Source: Balanoglossus misakiensis (taxonomy: Eukaryota; Hemichordata). Taken from it: 64,000 nt of DNA. Both the position numbers and the translations under genes were made by a program. Shown here piece by piece: positions 59,967-64,000 of this stretch. Each line of letters opens with the position of its first letter. The stretch's first letter is position 1. Where the stretch lies: positions 6,820,001-6,884,000 of the forward strand of contig CM082580.2 in the NCBI GenBank assembly GCA_040954595.2, read 5' to 3'. Below the pieces are notes generated by a model. It did no database searches, had not been told where the DNA came from, and saw nothing but the letters and a program-made list of their open reading frames with translations.

Positions 59967-61055
59967 CTAATCTTCACATTCTAACAAATTTGCAATGGGT
60001 TTTATGGGTTGCACCCACTTGGCCTCCCGTGCACCCATGTGTTCGGGTCGTCGATCCCAGGGGGCTCCGAACGGCTTAACCAGCTTGTTGTTCACGCTGT
60101 TGTAGACCATAAAGATGTTGGTGCGGTCAAGAGTAGAAAGATTGTTCTGGTTGGCGTGAACTAAGTTCAGATCAAACATAATAATGGAGCCAGCCCGCCC
60201 CGTGCAGTATTCGATGCCGTGTTTTTCAACCAGATCAGCGAGAACGGCTTCGTCGGGGACTCCGTAGTGAATCTTGAATTTCGAATTCGTCTCCAGGCTG
60301 TCCGTCGACGTCGTGTCGGCGGTCGGGATGAACACCTTGTGGGATTCCGGCACCACCAACAGGCTGCCCTGTTGCGGAGTGTTGATTCCAAGCATTACAA
60401 CGATGGTCAACCCCCGCAATCGTGCCAACCCGTCTTCGGCGTGGAAGATTTCAAAGTCGGTGTGCCAGTAATGGCCGTTTCCGACCAACGCTTGGTGAAA
60501 ATTGATCCGACTCTGGTGAATGTAGACCTCGTCGGCGACGATCTGTCGTGCTCGGGAAACCAGCTTGTCACTTCTGCTCAGTCGCTGCACGGTTCGATGA
60601 TGCATATGCGGAGCGAAGATGCCGCGCAATTTCTTAGTGGACGGTTCGGTGAGATACAGGTTTTCGCTTGTGAGAGTCGGGTCATCATCGTCCCCGATGC
60701 CACTTTCGATTTTGTCCTTGAGTTGAAAGACTTCGTCTTGTACGGGTTTCAGTTCTTCGGGTGTGAAGACGTCGTCGATCACCAAGTAACCTCTATGGCG
60801 GTAGTGATTGAGCTGCTCGGTTGTCAAGGGTCCGGTCGGCGATAAGCCCTCGCGGGTCCATACCACGGGGTCCGGGCGTGGTAGAACCTCACAGCTGCCA
60901 GACCGGGTCGGGTAGAGATCTTCCACCTCGGTCGCTAGTGGGCTCGCCCTCCCATGGGCCTGGAACTTGACATTTCCGCTGCAAATGTAACGGGTCTGTA
61001 CTAGGGAACGCTTGAGAGCAGTTGTGCGAGTGCAAGCTCTGATGAAAAGTGACAT
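59967..61055 (-). CDS. ectD: Ectoine hydroxylase-like (EctD) Fe(II)/2-oxoglutarate dioxygenase with presequence
   Basis: A 362-residue PhyH-fold dioxygenase with an intronless coding region. Fe ligands His198 and Asp200 (YWHTDFEIFH) and His300 (LVHAN), and the 2-oxoglutarate Arg311 (LDRTN), are present. Similarity to bacterial EctD runs over the full length: DLYPTR, LPRPDPVVW, GPLTTEQLNHYRHRGYLV, IHQSRINF, HAEDGLARLRGL, NTPQQGSLLVVPESHK, YGVPDEAVLADL, FMVYNSVNNKLVKPFG and RRPEHMGARE. EctD converts ectoine to 5-hydroxyectoine, an osmolyte. The bacterial signature WHSDFETWH differs at two sites (Ser to Thr; Thr-Trp to Ile-Phe), and the Trp contributes to the substrate pocket, so the substrate may differ. 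About 40 extra N-terminal residues are Arg/Ser/Thr-rich with almost no acid, like a mitochondrial presequence. The ATG at 61055 follows a consensus acceptor (TTTTTTCCAG at about 61080), implying a 5' UTR intron, hence a real animal gene rather than contamination. Confidence 0.88.
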   Translation of the reverse strand: MSLFIRACTRTTALKRSLVQTRYICSGNVKFQAHGRASPLATEVEDLYPTRSGSCEVLPRPDPVVWTREGLSPTGPLTTEQLNHYRHRGYLVIDDVFTPEELKPVQDEVFQLKDKIESGIGDDDDPTLTSENLYLTEPSTKKLRGIFAPHMHHRTVQRLSRSDKLVSRARQIVADEVYIHQSRINFHQALVGNGHYWHTDFEIFHAEDGLARLRGLTIVVMLGINTPQQGSLLVVPESHKVFIPTADTTSTDSLETNSKFKIHYGVPDEAVLADLVEKHGIEYCTGRAGSIIMFDLNLVHANQNNLSTLDRTNIFMVYNSVNNKLVKPFGAPWDRRPEHMGAREAKWVQPIKPIANLLECED

Positions 61056-61080
61056 CTTGGTTTTCAAAAATGGGATCCTG

Positions 61081-64000
61081 GAAAAAATAATAGGAATGGG
61101 AATTCTTTTTTTAGAGGTGATGAGCTGAATATGGAGGAACAATAATCCCCGACTAGTTTTTAAACACATATACATACACCGTACAGCAAACATGCCCACG
61201 ACGTCCCGACTCAATCATATTCCAGCCCCAAAAGCAACCATATGTTGTGTATCAAATTGCTAGTGGTACCCATTCGTTGAAAAATCATTTAGAAGGAATA
61301 CAGGCTGCCCTATGACGAAATCGTTATCGTCCAATGATGATGTTATTTGACCCCACCCCAAATTACCGGGTAGTAAAAAGAGGGGCGGGTGGTTGGTTAA
61401 AGTATTATACATCAAAACTTTCGTTTTGGTGGCAATATTGCTTCTCAGTAATACGCATTAACATTCCGTGACGTGGCAACACCTTACGTTGTCCCTTTAA
61501 AAATGAAATCCGGCGTAGCTGATTTCTACATAATTTGGTAGCTTTGAGGTCACTCTTCCAGAAAAAAAAACATGTTCGCCATGTGTAAGTCACGGACACC
61601 GGGTTCTTGAAAAAGCTATTATTACCTACCAAGAATAGATTCGAAATGTTGGTGAACCCGCTACTATATACCGGTACGATGAGTGTCAAAAGCATCCATT
61701 GTATTTTCAGTGTGTCCCAATTAATTCACTTTCGAACAAGTGTTCTGAAAACAAAACCCACGTTCCCGCATAGGCCTATTGCCTGACAACAATGCACGAC
61801 CCAGATCCACGTTCTATCATGATGCAAGTTGGAGCTTGAATGGAGGCGTATTGTGGCGCGGCCAAACAGCCTGTGACAAAAGTCGTTTCCAGGGTCGGCG
61901 CGGCGGCACATGTGAATTCGGCTCTTCCATTTTCAACTCACTGAGTTTTTTCCCCCTAAATGTCCTTCCCTCCCCTTGAAATGCCACGACGACTCATGAA
62001 AGCCAAATCTTTCCCTGTACTGTCCACGGTCCCCGACTCTGTCGCCTGGCATGTATATTTGATTTATTGTGTTGTACATGCCAGTGTGAATCTGTTGCAC
62101 CGAGCATTTCATTGGCTGGGCGTAGTGACAGCGAACCGAGTTAGAAGTCATGTAACTTTGCAAGGTATGTCCCCCCCCCCACCCCACCCCTTTAAGGAAT
62201 ACGCACCTCTGGGACATATTTCCAGAAAGAAAATGGTAGAACACCAAACATTCCAATTCTTTGCTTTATTAAAGCGTGTGGAGAGTCTTTTTGAAAATGC
62301 AGAAGAAAATCGGGTGTTCACCGTCTTGTTGTCATGAAAACCTCTACTGGACATTTCCTCCATAGACTTAACAGAGAGAGTGATAGCCATTTTGTATTTT
62401 CAAATTGAGCCAATGTGGGTCAATTTTGCTCTCTCATTCGATATTTTTGCGCGGTGACCCCCGATTGTTATGCTTACTTTTAAGAGAGAATGATCTGAAG
62501 CTGTCTTGAGCAAAATATGATATAAAGTTTAAGACTTCATTCTTCCTTAAATAGAAAACTAAATTTTGACAATTTGTGGCTAAAAGGTTCAACTCGGCTG
62601 GTATACTAGCACAGTGGTTGGGGGGGAGGGGTGCGTGATATGTTGGTAGTGTTACTTTGTTCCTAGCCGCAGAGGAACAGCATGCCAGTTGTAAACAGTA
62701 ACGGCTGTTTGACCAATGTGGGAGAAGTCATCGCCATTCATTAATATTCATAACCAAAATGCATGTACTAGTAAATCAAAGGGGAAATGACAAATATATC
62801 TAATGATATAAGGCAACATGTATTTGAATCTCGGTGTCAAATCATCTGTCGCGATTTCTGTCTCAACCAAGCCGAGGCGGTTAATACCATGGTTTGTAAT
62901 CCCGGCAGGAACTCTTGAATCAACGTTCCGTGACGTCGACAGATTCACCACTGGGCGTGTGCGTTCAACACTTCTTGCAGCGGTACATGATTACTCTTCC
63001 CGCCGCAGCCTACCTTGTTTTCCTCCCTTCTCCCACCCCCACATCATAGTGACATTTTCATACAACTTTAACCGGAGGAAAGATTTGCAATGGCGCGACT
63101 TGAAAGAATAGTCTTCACTTACCGGAGCACGGAGCCGTAGTCTTGCATAAGTTGTAGACTTCAAAAATACCTCGTTCTCTCTCTTACACTGCCTACTCGA
63201 TTATGCTTACTATTTATTGTGATGCAAACAACTGTGTGTCTCCCCGTCTTGTTATTTGTGTAATGTGAATGGGTTGGTATTCTCTGTGTGTGACAGCGCG
63301 ATGAGTCTGTGGTAGAATGCATGGGTCTGACGTGGCCCACGAATGTGCATAATAGGGGAACGGGCTGATTAAATACGCTACGGGCCAATCCCTGCCTAGA
63401 TGGGTTACCCCCGTCTTCTGCGTATTCCGATGCCCGGACCAGCGTTTACCAATGGGCGATGTATATTCGTTTCAAGCCCCCCCCCCCCCCGGGGTACCAC
63501 AAGAGATAGTTGACAGGGGCGTGAAATCCCACTTTCTTGAACTCTACCCGCCCCAAAAAAACCGAATTCCTAGAGTTCGTTCACCCGCTTCGACAGCCTG
63601 AGCCAATTTCATTAGACACTCTCGTTCCGTATGTAGCGCACTCTCCAACTCGGTAGGTCTAACCTAAATTTAACAACAGACAACCCGTTAGAGTTATGTC
63701 AGAACATGTTACAGCAAAGCCACTATTGCAAGTAAAAAAAATTGATGTATTCGCTTATTCACCATATGCATCATAAACGGCATTTAAAAGCCGATGTATT
63801 CTACAGGCAAGATCATTCGGTTTCCAAATAAAAAATTATGCCCGACCACACAATGTCGTGCGTTTTCAGGCAAACCATTTTATCGAACAGAAACTGAATA
63901 GGGACGTGAAAACGTGGCCAATGCGTTTTGTTTCGCTGAATTGGGTTATAGAAATTACATTTGCCTCAGAAGTCCGGGGTAAGTGTTTTTGCGGAATGGG
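61081..64000. other. Intergenic, no gene recognised
   Basis: Upstream flank of the EctD-like gene; its 5' UTR exon should lie here but is not identified. Contains C runs at 62171-62180 and 63478-63490 and short ORFs (for example 62818-63111 on plus) with no recognisable motif. Confidence 0.5.

Noticed and set aside
61056-61214. 53-residue upstream extension of the EctD-like protein
   Set aside because: A consensus splice acceptor lies at about 61080, between it and the chosen ATG, so that sequence is most likely intron.

Overview
This is animal nuclear DNA: intron-rich protein genes with GT..AG splice sites, AATAAA signals, many microsatellites and long non-coding stretches. The gene set (an sFRP Wnt antagonist, TRIM-NHL, Integrator, ferroportin) and the WDR75/SLC40A1 neighbourhood suggest an invertebrate deuterostome. 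A lancelet (Branchiostoma) is my best guess, but that is inference; a hemichordate is not excluded.

Layout. 1-4009 (-): the 5' eleven exons of lysosomal beta-galactosidase GLB1, running off the left edge. 4726-5742 (+): an intronless JmjC/cupin-like 2-oxoglutarate dioxygenase, divergent from GLB1. 9525-22365 (-): a six-exon secreted frizzled-related protein of the FRZB/SFRP4 type with large introns and a probable 3 kb 3' UTR. Its 8 kb second intron holds a palindromic TCF/LEF motif and, on the opposite strand, two short splice-compatible open exons. 22.4-38.1 kb: a gene-poor stretch upstream of the sFRP gene with microsatellites and a cluster of perfect CRE palindromes. 38434-40978 (+): INTS12 (PHD finger). 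42400-44679 (+): an intronless RING/two-B-box/filamin/NHL TRIM protein. 45342-45648 (-): TOMM7, head to head with WDR75 (45967-52867, +, 17 coding exons reconstructed without a frame break). 53654-58310 (-): a seven-exon ferroportin (SLC40A1) homologue, tail to tail with WDR75. 59967-61055 (-): a PhyH-family dioxygenase that reads as an ectoine hydroxylase (EctD) with an added mitochondrial-type presequence. 61.1-64 kb: no gene recognised.

The two observations I rate highest are the EctD-like enzyme in an intron-bearing animal locus and the ferroportin homologue in which all four positions aligning with the human metal ligands are substituted. The genes do not form one pathway. Their order is of evolutionary interest: WDR75 and SLC40A1 are convergent neighbours in human too, and FRZB, SFRP4 and TOMM7 lie in the human 2q/7p HOX-linked regions.

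Limits: exon borders come from reading splice sites, frame continuity and remembered family sequences. UTRs and transcription starts are not resolved. Nothing was searched against a database.
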